64,000 nt of DNA, from positions 1 to 64,000 of the forward strand of contig NZ_QEHM01000002.1 in NCBI RefSeq assembly GCF_003116585.1. Direction: 5' to 3'. Within the stretch, counting starts at the first letter, position 1; each line of letters opens with the position of its first letter. The notes under the pieces were generated by a model. The model searched no databases and was not told where the DNA came from. It worked only from the letters and a program-made list of their open reading frames with translations. The position numbers and the translations under genes are program-made. Shown here one piece after another: positions 42,578-51,156 of the stretch. The stretch comes from Albibacillus kandeliae. GTDB lineage: Bacteria > Pseudomonadota > Alphaproteobacteria > Rhodobacterales > Rhodobacteraceae.

Positions 42578-43432
42578 TCAGGGCGCGGTGGCCTCGAACA
42601 GGTTGATCCGGGCCGGTATCCGCAGCTCGCCGTCCACCTCAAAGGCCTTCAGCCGTTTCCCGAGCGAGGCAAAGATCGCCTCCCGGTCCTCCTCGGTGCC
42701 GCCCCGCGCCTTCAGCAGACGCGCCACCGGGCCCACATGACGGGCCAGCGCCGCCCCGGCCTCCGCACCGCCGGGCATCGGCAGCTCGATATCGGTCGCA
42801 CGGGACGCAATGCGCCGGAACCCGGCGTTTTCGAGGATATCCTCGACCCGCCCCCGGTCGCGGAAGGCCAGCGGCCCGGGCGCGTTCGGATCCACCGGCG
42901 GCGCAGGCCCAAGGCGCGCCACGGCAGCCTCCATCGGCAGGCGGAACCACGGGTTGTGCTCCAGCCCCGCCCAGCTGACGAAGGACAGGCGCCCGCCGGG
43001 CCGCAGCAGGTTCCGGATGCTGGTAAAGGCGCGGACGGGATCGTCAAAGAACATCACCCCAAAGCGCGAAATGGCGATGTCGAACCGCAGGTGGTCAGGC
43101 ACCGTCAGCCCCTGCACATCGGCCAGTTCCACGATCATGTTGTCAAGCTCGGCCTCTGCCGCCCGCTGCCGGGCCCGCTTCACCAACGGCTCGGAGATGT
43201 CGTAGCCGTAGGCCACCCCGCCCGGTATGACGGCAGTGGCCGCGGCAAGGGTGGTCGCCCCGCCACCGCAGCCGATGTCCACGACCCGCTGCCCCGGCAG
43301 AAGACCTGCCGAGCTGAACAGCACCCGGGCCGCAGGCATGTTCATGCTGTCGAGCAAGACCTCCTGCTCGACCCAGCTGCGTCCGGCCGATGAATTCCAG
43401 AAGTCGCGCCCGATCGCGTTCGTCTCGGTCAT
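42578..43432 (-). CDS. SAM-dependent methyltransferase
   Basis: The protein has 284 residues, class I fold. The SAM motif is VVDIGCGGGATTLAAA near residue 50, with RFDIAISRFGVMFF and LLRPGGRLSFVSWAG as motifs II and III. The substrate is unknown; the arrangement resembles small-molecule or ubiquinone/lipid methylases. It lies between ccdA and rne, all on the same strand, with gaps of about 120-140 bases, so it probably has its own promoter. Confidence 0.85.
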   Translation of the reverse strand: MTETNAIGRDFWNSSAGRSWVEQEVLLDSMNMPAARVLFSSAGLLPGQRVVDIGCGGGATTLAAATAVIPGGVAYGYDISEPLVKRARQRAAEAELDNMIVELADVQGLTVPDHLRFDIAISRFGVMFFDDPVRAFTSIRNLLRPGGRLSFVSWAGLEHNPWFRLPMEAAVARLGPAPPVDPNAPGPLAFRDRGRVEDILENAGFRRIASRATDIELPMPGGAEAGAALARHVGPVARLLKARGGTEEDREAIFASLGKRLKAFEVDGELRIPARINLFEATAP

Positions 43433-43511
43433 AGACTCCCCCCCAATGAAACGAAATTGTGACGCGATCGGCGGATTTTCGCAAGCACGGACAGTGACCA
43501 GCCGGAAACGG

Positions 43512-43541
43512 AAAAGGCCGGCCCCTCTCGGGACCGGCCTT
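43512..43541 (-). terminator. Rho-independent terminator of rne
   Basis: Downstream of rne on the leftward strand a GC-rich stem (AGGCCGG with CCGGCCT, extended by a GGGG/CCC pairing) is followed by a short T-run. It lies about 33 bases beyond the stop. Confidence 0.7.
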
Positions 43542-43573
43542 GTTCAATCTGATGCGTCGGATGGTATCCGGGT

Positions 43574-46387
43574 TCAGGACCCGAGCGACCACCAGCCGCG
43601 CCGCTTGGGCTTGGACGGCTCATCCGCCGGTTCGGACGCCCCGTTGGCCGGCTCCATTTCCGGCTCGGGGGTCGCCACGGCAACCGGGGTTTCCTCGGTC
43701 TCGGCAGCCGGTTCCTCGGCCACAACCTCTTCGGCTGCGGCTTCGGCCACGGGCTCTTCCACCACGGCAACCTCTTCGGTCACGGTCTCCTCGACGACTG
43801 CCGCTTCCGGGGCCGGAGCCTCCTCTGCGACCGGCGCCTCGGCGACGGCTTCCACTGCCTCGGGCTGGGCCTCGACCGCGTCTGCCGGTGCCTCCTCGGC
43901 GGCGGCGGCCTTCTTCCGGCTACGCGACGCGCGGCTGCGCACGCTCTTCGGCTTCTCGGCGACCTCTTCCTTGGGCGCGTCTACCGCCTCGGCCGGAGCC
44001 GCATCTTCGGCAACCGCGTCGTCAGCAGCCTCTTCGGCAGGGGCTCCCTCGGCCGCATCGGACTTCTTCGAACGCGAACGGCTGCGCGAGCGACCGGACT
44101 TCGACCGGCTCTTGGTAGGCTTCTCTTCCGCCGCGGCCTCTTCCGAAGCTGCGTCGGCTTCCGCCACAGGCGCCTCTTCGGCGACCTCTGCCGCTGCCTC
44201 TGCGTCCTCGCCGTCTACGTCGTCACCGGCATCCTCGGCCGAGACCGCATCGGCCTCGTTGCCATTCCCGGCCTCACCGCCCTCGGCGGACGACCGCGAG
44301 GACCGGCGCCGACGCCGACGGCGCTTGCGCTTGGGCTTGGAGTCGCCGTCGTTGCTGGCCGCGACCTCCTCGCTGGTGCCCTCGTCCTCGTCGGCCTCGA
44401 TCTCCAGATCGGCTTCCTCGACCTCGTCCATCAGGGTCGTGTCGACAGACACCACCGGCGCGGCCACGGCCACGATCGACCGGGTCGCGGTCTTGAACTT
44501 CTCGAGGCTGAAATCCGGGCTCACCAGGTGCGGGTCGCCTTCGATCCGGACCGACAGGCCATAGCGGCCTTCGATCTGGGCGATGTGCTCGCGCTTCTGG
44601 TTCATCAGGAAGTTGGCGATCCCGACGGGGCACTTCACCAGCACCTCGCGCGACCGGCGGCGCACGCCTTCCTCTTCGATCTGGCGCAGGATGGTCAGCG
44701 CCATGTTGTCGTCCGAACGGATCAGGCCGGTGCCGTGGCAGGCCTGGCACGGCTGCGTCGTGGCCTCGATCATGCCGGGGCGCAGGCGCTGGCGCGACAT
44801 CTCCAGCAGGCCGAAGCCCGAGATGCGGCCAACCTGGATGCGCGCGCGGTCGGTCTTCAGCTTGTCCTTCAGCTTCTTCTCGACGGCGGCGTTGTTCTTG
44901 CGCTCGTCCATGTCGATGAAGTCGATGACGATCAGACCGGCAAGGTCGCGCAGACGCAGCTGGCGGGCGACCTCCTCGGCCGCCTCCAGGTTGGTCTTGA
45001 GCGCGGTTTCCTCGATCGAGCCTTCCTTGGTGGCCCGGCCCGAGTTCACGTCGATGGCGACCAGCGCCTCGGTGACGCCGATCACGATGTAACCACCGGA
45101 TTTCAGCTGCACGGTCGGGTTGAACATGCCGCCGAGATAGCTTTCGACCTGGTAGCGCGCGAACAGCGGCATCGGCTCGTTGTAGAGCTTCACGTTCTTC
45201 GCGTGGGACGGCATGATCATCTTCATGAAGTCCTTGGCGATGCGGTAGCCGCGCTCGCCCTCAACAAAGACCTCGTCGATGTCCCGGTTGTAGAGGTCAC
45301 GGATCGACCGCTTGATCAGGTCGCCTTCCTCGTAGATCTTGGCCGGCGCGATCGACTTCAGCGTCAGCTCGCGGATCTGCTCCCACAGGCGTTGCAGGTA
45401 TTCGTAGTCGCGCTTGATCTCGGCCTTGGTCCGCTTGGCACCGGCGGTGCGCACGATCAGGCCCGCGCCGTTCGGCACGTCGATCTCGGAGGCGATTTCC
45501 TTCAGCTTCTTGCGGTCGGTCGCGTTGGTGATCTTGCGCGAGATGCCACCGCCACGGGCAGTGTTCGGCATCAGCACGCAGTAGCGGCCGGCCAGCGACA
45601 GGTAGGTGGTCAGCGCCGCGCCCTTGTTGCCGCGCTCTTCCTTGACAACCTGCACCAGCAGGACCTGACGGACTTTGATGACTTCCTGGATCTTGTAGCG
45701 ACGGGGGCGCGGTTTGCGCGGCGGACGGATGTCCTCGTGGTCGTCCTCTTCGGCGACCGACTCGATGCTGTCGTCCTTGTCGCTGGCGTCGGCGCCAGTG
45801 TCCTCGTCGTCATGATCGTGATCGTGGTGGTGATCGTGATCATGATCGTGGTCATGATCCTCTTCGCCGGGCTCTTCGACCGGGGTCTCGGCCACGGTTT
45901 CCATCGGCGAGGTGCCCTCGGGCACATCCAGGTCGCCGTTGTCGTCCTCGTTGAAATCGATGGTCTCCATCCCGCCGATCTCGTCCGAGACCTCGCGGGT
46001 TTCGACCGGGTCATCGCTCTTGGCAGCGGCGCTGCGCGACTTGCGCGACCGGCGCGATTTCGAGCCTTCGTCTTCTTCCTTCGCGCGCATCGCCTCGGCA
46101 TAGGCGCGCTCTTCCTCCATCAGGGCCTGACGGTCGGCGATCGGAATCTGGTAGTAATCGGGGTGGATTTCCGAGAATGCCAGAAATCCGTGACGGTTTC
46201 CGCCGTAGTCGACAAAGGCCGCCTGAAGCGACGGTTCGACCCGTGTTACCTTGGCAAGGTAGATGTTGCCGGCAAGCTGCCGTTTGTTTTCGGACTCAAA
46301 ATCGAATTCCTCGACCTTGTTTCCGTCCACCACCACGACGCGGGTCTCTTCCGCGTGGGTGGCATCGATAAGCATTTTCTTGGCCAT
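43574..46387 (-). CDS. rne: Ribonuclease E/G with acidic and His/Asp-rich insertion
   Basis: The protein has 937 residues. The S1 domain begins at the N-terminus (NIYLAKVTRVEPSLQAAFVDYG) and is split by an insertion of about residues 95-230, then resumes. The catalytic aspartates are in VAIDVNSGR and IVIDFIDM, and the zinc-link cysteines in PCQACHGTGL. The tail from ~650 is a long low-complexity scaffold of alternating acidic and Ala/Val-rich stretches with Arg-rich patches (KRKRRRRRRRSSRSS). It is the main mRNA decay and rRNA/tRNA processing endonuclease. The insertion carries a 17-residue Asp/His run at 177-193. Confidence 0.95.
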   Translation of the reverse strand: MAKKMLIDATHAEETRVVVVDGNKVEEFDFESENKRQLAGNIYLAKVTRVEPSLQAAFVDYGGNRHGFLAFSEIHPDYYQIPIADRQALMEEERAYAEAMRAKEEDEGSKSRRSRKSRSAAAKSDDPVETREVSDEIGGMETIDFNEDDNGDLDVPEGTSPMETVAETPVEEPGEEDHDHDHDHDHHHDHDHDDEDTGADASDKDDSIESVAEEDDHEDIRPPRKPRPRRYKIQEVIKVRQVLLVQVVKEERGNKGAALTTYLSLAGRYCVLMPNTARGGGISRKITNATDRKKLKEIASEIDVPNGAGLIVRTAGAKRTKAEIKRDYEYLQRLWEQIRELTLKSIAPAKIYEEGDLIKRSIRDLYNRDIDEVFVEGERGYRIAKDFMKMIMPSHAKNVKLYNEPMPLFARYQVESYLGGMFNPTVQLKSGGYIVIGVTEALVAIDVNSGRATKEGSIEETALKTNLEAAEEVARQLRLRDLAGLIVIDFIDMDERKNNAAVEKKLKDKLKTDRARIQVGRISGFGLLEMSRQRLRPGMIEATTQPCQACHGTGLIRSDDNMALTILRQIEEEGVRRRSREVLVKCPVGIANFLMNQKREHIAQIEGRYGLSVRIEGDPHLVSPDFSLEKFKTATRSIVAVAAPVVSVDTTLMDEVEEADLEIEADEDEGTSEEVAASNDGDSKPKRKRRRRRRRSSRSSAEGGEAGNGNEADAVSAEDAGDDVDGEDAEAAAEVAEEAPVAEADAASEEAAAEEKPTKSRSKSGRSRSRSRSKKSDAAEGAPAEEAADDAVAEDAAPAEAVDAPKEEVAEKPKSVRSRASRSRKKAAAAEEAPADAVEAQPEAVEAVAEAPVAEEAPAPEAAVVEETVTEEVAVVEEPVAEAAAEEVVAEEPAAETEETPVAVATPEPEMEPANGASEPADEPSKPKRRGWWSLGS
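45809..45859 (-). repeat. rne: His-Asp codon repeat inside rne
   Basis: Fifty-one bases code 17 consecutive Asp/His residues (DHDHDHDHDHHHDHDHD) with mixed codons (GAC/GAT, CAC/CAT), flanked by acidic residues. It is a low-complexity expansion of the S1 insertion and could bind metal. Confidence 0.8.
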
Positions 46388-46887
46388 GTGTCCTTGATGC
46401 ACACGCGCTGCCTCGCCGGCCCTGGCGGGCCCGCACGAACAGTGATGTGTCTGATGAGGGCGATATCCAACGCGGCGCGGCAGGGTGTGCCCCTCGGGGC
46501 CCCTGCCTGGCTGTTCAGCGCTCGCGCACGCGTCATCGCGGTTCTTCTCCGACAGCGCCGGAAACCCGGCCTGCCCATTCTTTCCTCTGCCCGCAAGAGC
46601 GAGAGAGGTACTCCACTGACCCCTCTGGAGGTCAAATCATCCTGCCCGGAGAGTGCCGGTTGGTCCTACACCTTGTCCGGAGCAGCGAAACTCATGCGGC
46701 CGGTGCGGTTGCCGCACACGAGGCCGTCTCACTACATAAGGCCATGCCTGCTCCAAATACAATGGGCAAGTTTATAGGAGGTTTCCATTTCAGGAAAATT
46801 GTCCACACAACCCTAAGATGAAGGGCCCGCCCCGATTGGCAGGCCCCGAACCCGGATCCGCGGATTTCCAGCGCTTTCCGTCGCTTT
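46388..46887. other. rne upstream region
   Basis: Five hundred bases lie between rne and the carboxypeptidase gene. RNase E genes in other bacteria have a long 5' leader through which the enzyme regulates its own mRNA, so this gap fits that pattern, but I do not see a specific hairpin to name. The left half is GC-rich; AT-rich DNA around 46740-46800 is the best place for an rne promoter. Confidence 0.4.
46823..46846 (-). terminator. Hairpin after the carboxypeptidase gene
   Basis: GGGCC/GGCCC with an inner GCC/GGC form an interrupted stem about 40 bases beyond the M32 carboxypeptidase stop, followed leftwards by a T-containing stretch. Confidence 0.4.
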
Positions 46888-48357
46888 TCAAAGCCCGTAG
46901 ATGGCCCCGAACTTGGCGTCGAGATAGTCCAGCAGCGGTGCCTCGGAAACAGGCGCTCCGCAGGCGCGCTCGATCACCTCGCGCGGCAGGTAAAGCCCGC
47001 CGTGGCGCTGCAGATTCTCGCGCAGCCAGCCGGTCGCCCCAAGCGTGTCGCCCGCGGCCAGCTGGTCGTCGAGCCCCGGCACCGCCTTGCGCAGCGCCTT
47101 GTTCAGGCACCCGGCATAGACGTTGCCAAGGCTGTAGGTCGGGAAGTAGCCGAACAGCCCGACCGACCAGTGCACGTCCTGAAGGCACCCGTGCGACGGC
47201 TTGTCGACCGCATAGCCGAAGTCCGCCTTGAACCGGTCGTTCCACGCCGCTTCCAGCTCGGACACCTGCAGATCGCCCGACATCAGCGCGCGCTCCAGAT
47301 CGAACCGCAGCATGATGTGCAGGTTGTACTGCACCTCGTCCGCCTCGGTGCGGATATAGCCGTTGTGAACGCGGTTCACCGCCGCGTAGAAGGCATCCGC
47401 CGTCTCGATGCCAAAGCTGCCAAAGACCTCGGTCATCTCGCCGAACAGCCAGCCGGTAAAGGCGCGCGAGCGGCCCAGCTGGTTCTCGTAGATCCGGCTC
47501 TGGCTCTCGTGCACGCCCATCGAAACGCCCTGCCCCAGCGGCGTCATGGCATAGACCGGGTCGATGCCCTGCTCATAGCAGGCATGGCCGGTCTCGTGGA
47601 TGGTCGAGTAGATGCAGTTGAAGGGATCGGTCGGATTGGTCCGCGTGGTGATCCGCACGTCCGAGCCCGAGCCCGAGCTGAACGGGTGCACCGCCTTGTC
47701 GACGCGACCCCGGTTCATGTCATAGCCAAAGGTCCGCGCCAGCTTGCGGGTCAGGCGCATCTGAACCTTCTCGTCAAAGCTCCCGACCACCCCGGTCGGC
47801 GCGGGCTTGGCCAGCACGGCGGCACGCAGGTCCACCAGCCGCGGACGCATCGCGTCGAACAGCGCGGCGATCTCGGCGCCGGTCATACCGGGCTCGTAGT
47901 CATCCAGCATCGCGTCATAGAGCGTGCCGCCATTGGCCAGCGCCGCGCCCTCCTCGCGCTTGAGCGCGACGACCTCTTCCAGCACCGGCAGGAACGCGGC
48001 CACGTCCTCGTCGGCCCGGGCCGCAGCCCACTTGCCCTGCGCCTCGGAAGTCACCTGTGCGATCTTCTTGGCCAGGGCCGCCGGCACCTTGTTGGCACGG
48101 TCATAGGCCCGACGGATCTCGCGCAGCTGCGCCGCGCCCGCCGCATCCGGCGCCTCGGCCTGCTCCAGCCATTCGCCGATCCGCGCCGACGACCGGCGCT
48201 CGTGCAGAACCGACTCGATGGCCGCCATCTCGGCCCCGCGCTGCGCGGCAGCCCCGCGCGGCATCACCGTCTCCTGGTCCCAGCCCAGCCGCCCCGCGAT
48301 CTGGCCCAGGGCAGTGGTTTCGCCGACATAGGCCATCAGGTCTTCAAAGGCGCTCAT
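46888..48357 (-). CDS. M32-family zinc carboxypeptidase
   Basis: The protein has 489 residues. The zinc motif is IHETGHACYEQG (HExxH), followed by LGQGVSMGVHESQSRIYEN, both diagnostic of the carboxypeptidase Taq/M32 family, and family length is normal. It removes C-terminal residues from peptides in the cytosol. Its start lies directly against the ctaA stop with no gap, so the two are translated from one transcript. Confidence 0.93.
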   Translation of the reverse strand: MSAFEDLMAYVGETTALGQIAGRLGWDQETVMPRGAAAQRGAEMAAIESVLHERRSSARIGEWLEQAEAPDAAGAAQLREIRRAYDRANKVPAALAKKIAQVTSEAQGKWAAARADEDVAAFLPVLEEVVALKREEGAALANGGTLYDAMLDDYEPGMTGAEIAALFDAMRPRLVDLRAAVLAKPAPTGVVGSFDEKVQMRLTRKLARTFGYDMNRGRVDKAVHPFSSGSGSDVRITTRTNPTDPFNCIYSTIHETGHACYEQGIDPVYAMTPLGQGVSMGVHESQSRIYENQLGRSRAFTGWLFGEMTEVFGSFGIETADAFYAAVNRVHNGYIRTEADEVQYNLHIMLRFDLERALMSGDLQVSELEAAWNDRFKADFGYAVDKPSHGCLQDVHWSVGLFGYFPTYSLGNVYAGCLNKALRKAVPGLDDQLAAGDTLGATGWLRENLQRHGGLYLPREVIERACGAPVSEAPLLDYLDAKFGAIYGL

Positions 48358-49509
48358 TTACTTGGTTCCTCGAATGGTTGCGACCACCGGATAGGCAGAG
48401 AGATAGCGGGCACGCAGGATCAGGGTAAACACCGCGACGGCCACCAGCTGGTGCACGATGGCGATATGCAGCGGCGCCGCGTAGATCACGGTCATGATGC
48501 CCAGCACCACCTGCAGGCAGAGCGCGGCAAAGGCCATGTTGAAGGCGAACCGCGTCGCCGGATGAGCGCTCTGACGGCCCCGCAGCCAGACCACGACCCC
48601 GAAGATCAGGACAAGGTAGCCAAAGCAGCGGTGCACGAACTGCACCAGCGCCGGGTTCTCGAAAAAGTTGCGCCACGCGGGCTCGACCATCCACGGGTTG
48701 GGCGGCAGCCACTGCCCGCCCATCAGCGGCCAGTCGGTATAGCTGCGCCCCGCGTCGATCCCGGCAACCAGCGCACCGATCAGGATCTGCAGGAACACCA
48801 TGTGCAACAGCCCGGTCGACAGGCCGTATTGCCTGGCCTCCTTTGACCGGCGCGCCTGCATCAGGTCACGCTCGGTCCGCCCCAGCAGAAAGACATACCA
48901 CGCGATGAAGCCAAGGATCAGGAAGGCCAGCCCGAGGTGGGTGGCAAGGCGATAGCTGGCGACCGAGGTCATCCCCTCACCCTCGGTCACGCCCGAGGCG
49001 ACCATCCACCAGCCGATCGCGCCCTGCAGGCCACCCAGCGCCCCGATCAACAGCAGCCGGCCGGTCCACCCCGTCGGCACCTTGCGTGCCACCAGAAAGC
49101 CGAGGAACCCGACCGCCCAGACCAGCCCGATCAGCCGCCCGATCTGGCGATGGGACCATTCCCACCAGTAGATCTGCTTGAAGTCCTCAAGGTCCATCCA
49201 CTTGTTCAGCAACTGGAACTGGTCGATCTGCTGGTACTTGGCAAACTCGGACTGCCACTCCGCCTCGCTCATCGGCGGCAGCGCCCCGGTGACGGGCCGC
49301 CACTCGGTGATCGAGAGCCCGCTGTCGGTCAGCCGCGTCAGCCCGCCCACGGCGATCATCGCCACCACCATCAGAAACAGGATGGAGAGCCAGATGCGGA
49401 TGCCCCGCCGGGCGCCGCCCCGTCCCTTGTCGATCATGCCGGTCTGGGCCGCTGGCCGGGTCTTGCCCGCCTCGCCCACCTCCTCAAAGATGCTGCGCTT
49501 GCCGCTCAT
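48358..49509 (-). CDS. ctaA: Haem A synthase (COX15/CtaA)
   Basis: The protein has 383 residues and eight membrane helices. The haem-ligand histidines are in WWEWSHRQIGRLIG, RLATHLGLAF, QFVHRCFGYLV and IAIVHQLVAV. LTRLTDSGLSITEWRPVTGALPP is the family signature. It oxidises haem O to haem A for aa3-type oxidases. The type without the extra cysteine pair is usual for alphaproteobacteria. It is directly upstream of the M32 carboxypeptidase gene. Confidence 0.95.
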   Translation of the reverse strand: MSGKRSIFEEVGEAGKTRPAAQTGMIDKGRGGARRGIRIWLSILFLMVVAMIAVGGLTRLTDSGLSITEWRPVTGALPPMSEAEWQSEFAKYQQIDQFQLLNKWMDLEDFKQIYWWEWSHRQIGRLIGLVWAVGFLGFLVARKVPTGWTGRLLLIGALGGLQGAIGWWMVASGVTEGEGMTSVASYRLATHLGLAFLILGFIAWYVFLLGRTERDLMQARRSKEARQYGLSTGLLHMVFLQILIGALVAGIDAGRSYTDWPLMGGQWLPPNPWMVEPAWRNFFENPALVQFVHRCFGYLVLIFGVVVWLRGRQSAHPATRFAFNMAFAALCLQVVLGIMTVIYAAPLHIAIVHQLVAVAVFTLILRARYLSAYPVVATIRGTK

Positions 49510-49571
49510 GCGATCCTCACGTTGCCTTTGGCCCGGACCCTAGGCGCGACGCGCCCGGGCGTCCAGCCGCC

Positions 49572-50318
49572 TTACTCGCCGCGTTCCTTCCAGCGGACCA
49601 TCTGCCGCATGATCCCGTGCAGCATCCGCACATCCACCTGTGTCAGCGGCATCCGCGACCACAGATTGCGCAGGTTCATCTTCATCGACTCGGCCTTGTG
49701 CTCGGGAAAGAAGAACCCGGCCTCCTCCAGCCGCTCCTCGAAGTGATCCCCCAGCGCGTCGATCTCAAGGCCCGTGGCCCAGTCCGTCTTGCCCAGCGGC
49801 GTGACGTCATGGGTGACCTCGCCCACCTGACGCATCCACTCGTAGGCCACCAGCAAAACGCACTGGCCAAGGTTCAGCGAGGCAAAGTCGGGGTTCACCG
49901 GCACCGAAATGATGGCATTGGCGCGGGCGATCTCGTCGTTTTCCAGACCGGCCCGCTCGGGCCCGAACAGCACGGCGACCTTCTCGCCCGCCGCGATCTT
50001 CTCGGCGGCGACCTGCATCGCCCGCTCCGGGCTCAGTACCGGCTTGGTCAGCCCGCGCGGCCGCGCCGTGGTCGCCAGAACATAGGTGCAGTCCTGCAGC
50101 GCCTCGGGCACCGTGCCGTAAATCTGCGCCTCGTCCAGCAGCCGCCCCGCGCCCGAGGCCATCACCACGGCCTTCTCGTTGGGCCAGCCATCGCGCGGCG
50201 CCACGATGCGCATCCGGTCGAGGGTGAAGTTCCACATCGCCCGCGCCGCCGCGCCGATGTTCTCGCCCATCTGCGGGCGCACCAGCACGAAGGCGGGTTG
50301 CGGTTGGTCTGTCGGCAT
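49572..50318 (-). CDS. trmJ: TrmJ-like SPOUT RNA 2'-O-methyltransferase
   Basis: The protein has 248 residues. The SPOUT knot motifs are LVRPQMGENIGAAARAMWNF, LFGPERAGLENDEIARANAI and VNPDFASLNLGQCVLLVAYEW. TrmJ methylates the ribose of nucleotide 32 in tRNA. I chose the ATG at 50318; upstream codons run into the promoter gap. It is divergent from the ThiE-like gene. Alternative: a related TrmH-group rRNA enzyme, less likely from the motifs. Confidence 0.85.
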   Translation of the reverse strand: MPTDQPQPAFVLVRPQMGENIGAAARAMWNFTLDRMRIVAPRDGWPNEKAVVMASGAGRLLDEAQIYGTVPEALQDCTYVLATTARPRGLTKPVLSPERAMQVAAEKIAAGEKVAVLFGPERAGLENDEIARANAIISVPVNPDFASLNLGQCVLLVAYEWMRQVGEVTHDVTPLGKTDWATGLEIDALGDHFEERLEEAGFFFPEHKAESMKMNLRNLWSRMPLTQVDVRMLHGIMRQMVRWKERGE

Positions 50319-50445
50319 CGGGGTCTCCGGGTCTGGGCGCCACTCCTCTAGAGCGCCCCGCCCCGGGGGGCAAGCATTGCAATCCGGTTTGCAAGCCACG
50401 CGGAATTCGCTAGATGGGGCGAAATCCGAGACCGAGGACCCGGCC

Positions 50446-51072
50446 ATGACCACCCCCGAGCAGCCGCAGATCTACCTGATCACCCCGCCCGCCTTTCAAC
50501 TCTACGACTATTCCGAAGCGCTGGCACGGGTGCTCGACGGCGCCGAGATCGCCTGCCTGCGCCTGGCGATGGCGACCCGCGACGAGGACGACATCTCGCG
50601 CGCGGCGGACACCCTGCGCGAAGTGGCCCACCAGCGCGACGTGGCCATCGTGATCTCCGACCACGTGATGATGGCGCAGCGCCTCGGGCTCGACGGCGTG
50701 CATCTGCGCGACGCCGCCCGCACGGTGCGCCATGCCCGCAAGGAGCTCGGCCCCGACGCCATCGTCGGCAGCTTCTGCGGCACCTCGCGCCACGACGGCA
50801 TGTCCGCCGGCGAGGCAGGCGCGGATTACGTCAGCTTCGGCCCGATCGGCGCCAGCGGCCTCGGCGACGGCAGCCATGCCGACGACGACCTGTTCCAGTG
50901 GTGGTCCGAGATGATCGAGATCCCGGTGGTGGCCGAGGGCGGGCTGGATGTCGAGGGCATCCGCCGCCTCGCCCCCATGACCGACTTCTTCGGCATCGGC
51001 GACGAGATCTGGACGGCCGAGGACCCACTCGCCGCCCTCCAGACCCTCGTCGCGGCGATGACCCAGGGCTAA
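50446..51072 (+). CDS. ThiE-like thiamine phosphate synthase homologue
   Basis: The protein has 208 residues of the TIM-barrel ThiE/TenI family. It has VLDGAEIACLRLAM and DHVMMAQRLGLDGVHLRD, but the usual ThiE block GxGPVFxTxTK reads FGPIGASGLGDGS, so the phosphate loop and Lys are not conserved. It may therefore act on a different substrate or be a TenI-type regulator. No other thi gene is in the window. The ATG at 50446 gives the normal length. Confidence 0.65.
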   Translation: MTTPEQPQIYLITPPAFQLYDYSEALARVLDGAEIACLRLAMATRDEDDISRAADTLREVAHQRDVAIVISDHVMMAQRLGLDGVHLRDAARTVRHARKELGPDAIVGSFCGTSRHDGMSAGEAGADYVSFGPIGASGLGDGSHADDDLFQWWSEMIEIPVVAEGGLDVEGIRRLAPMTDFFGIGDEIWTAEDPLAALQTLVAAMTQG

Positions 51073-51091
51073 GCGCCCCCACCAACGACAA

Positions 51092-51143
51092 GGGGCGGCG
51101 ACCACCGGCCACCGCCCCCCAACGGGCGGGCGAAACGCCCGCC
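51092..51143. terminator. Two GC hairpins between convergent ThiE-like and BCCT genes
   Basis: GGGGCGG/CCGCCCC (51092-51118) and GGCGGGCG/CGCCCGCC with a 3-base loop (51125-51143) lie in the 84-base gap between the stops. They probably end both transcripts; T-runs are short. Confidence 0.5.
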
Positions 51144-51156
51144 GCCCTTGCCGTTG

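Noticed and set aside
44528-46777. A 749-codon + strand frame opposite rne
   Set aside because: It is antisense to rne, whose motifs are unmistakable; residues are low-complexity.
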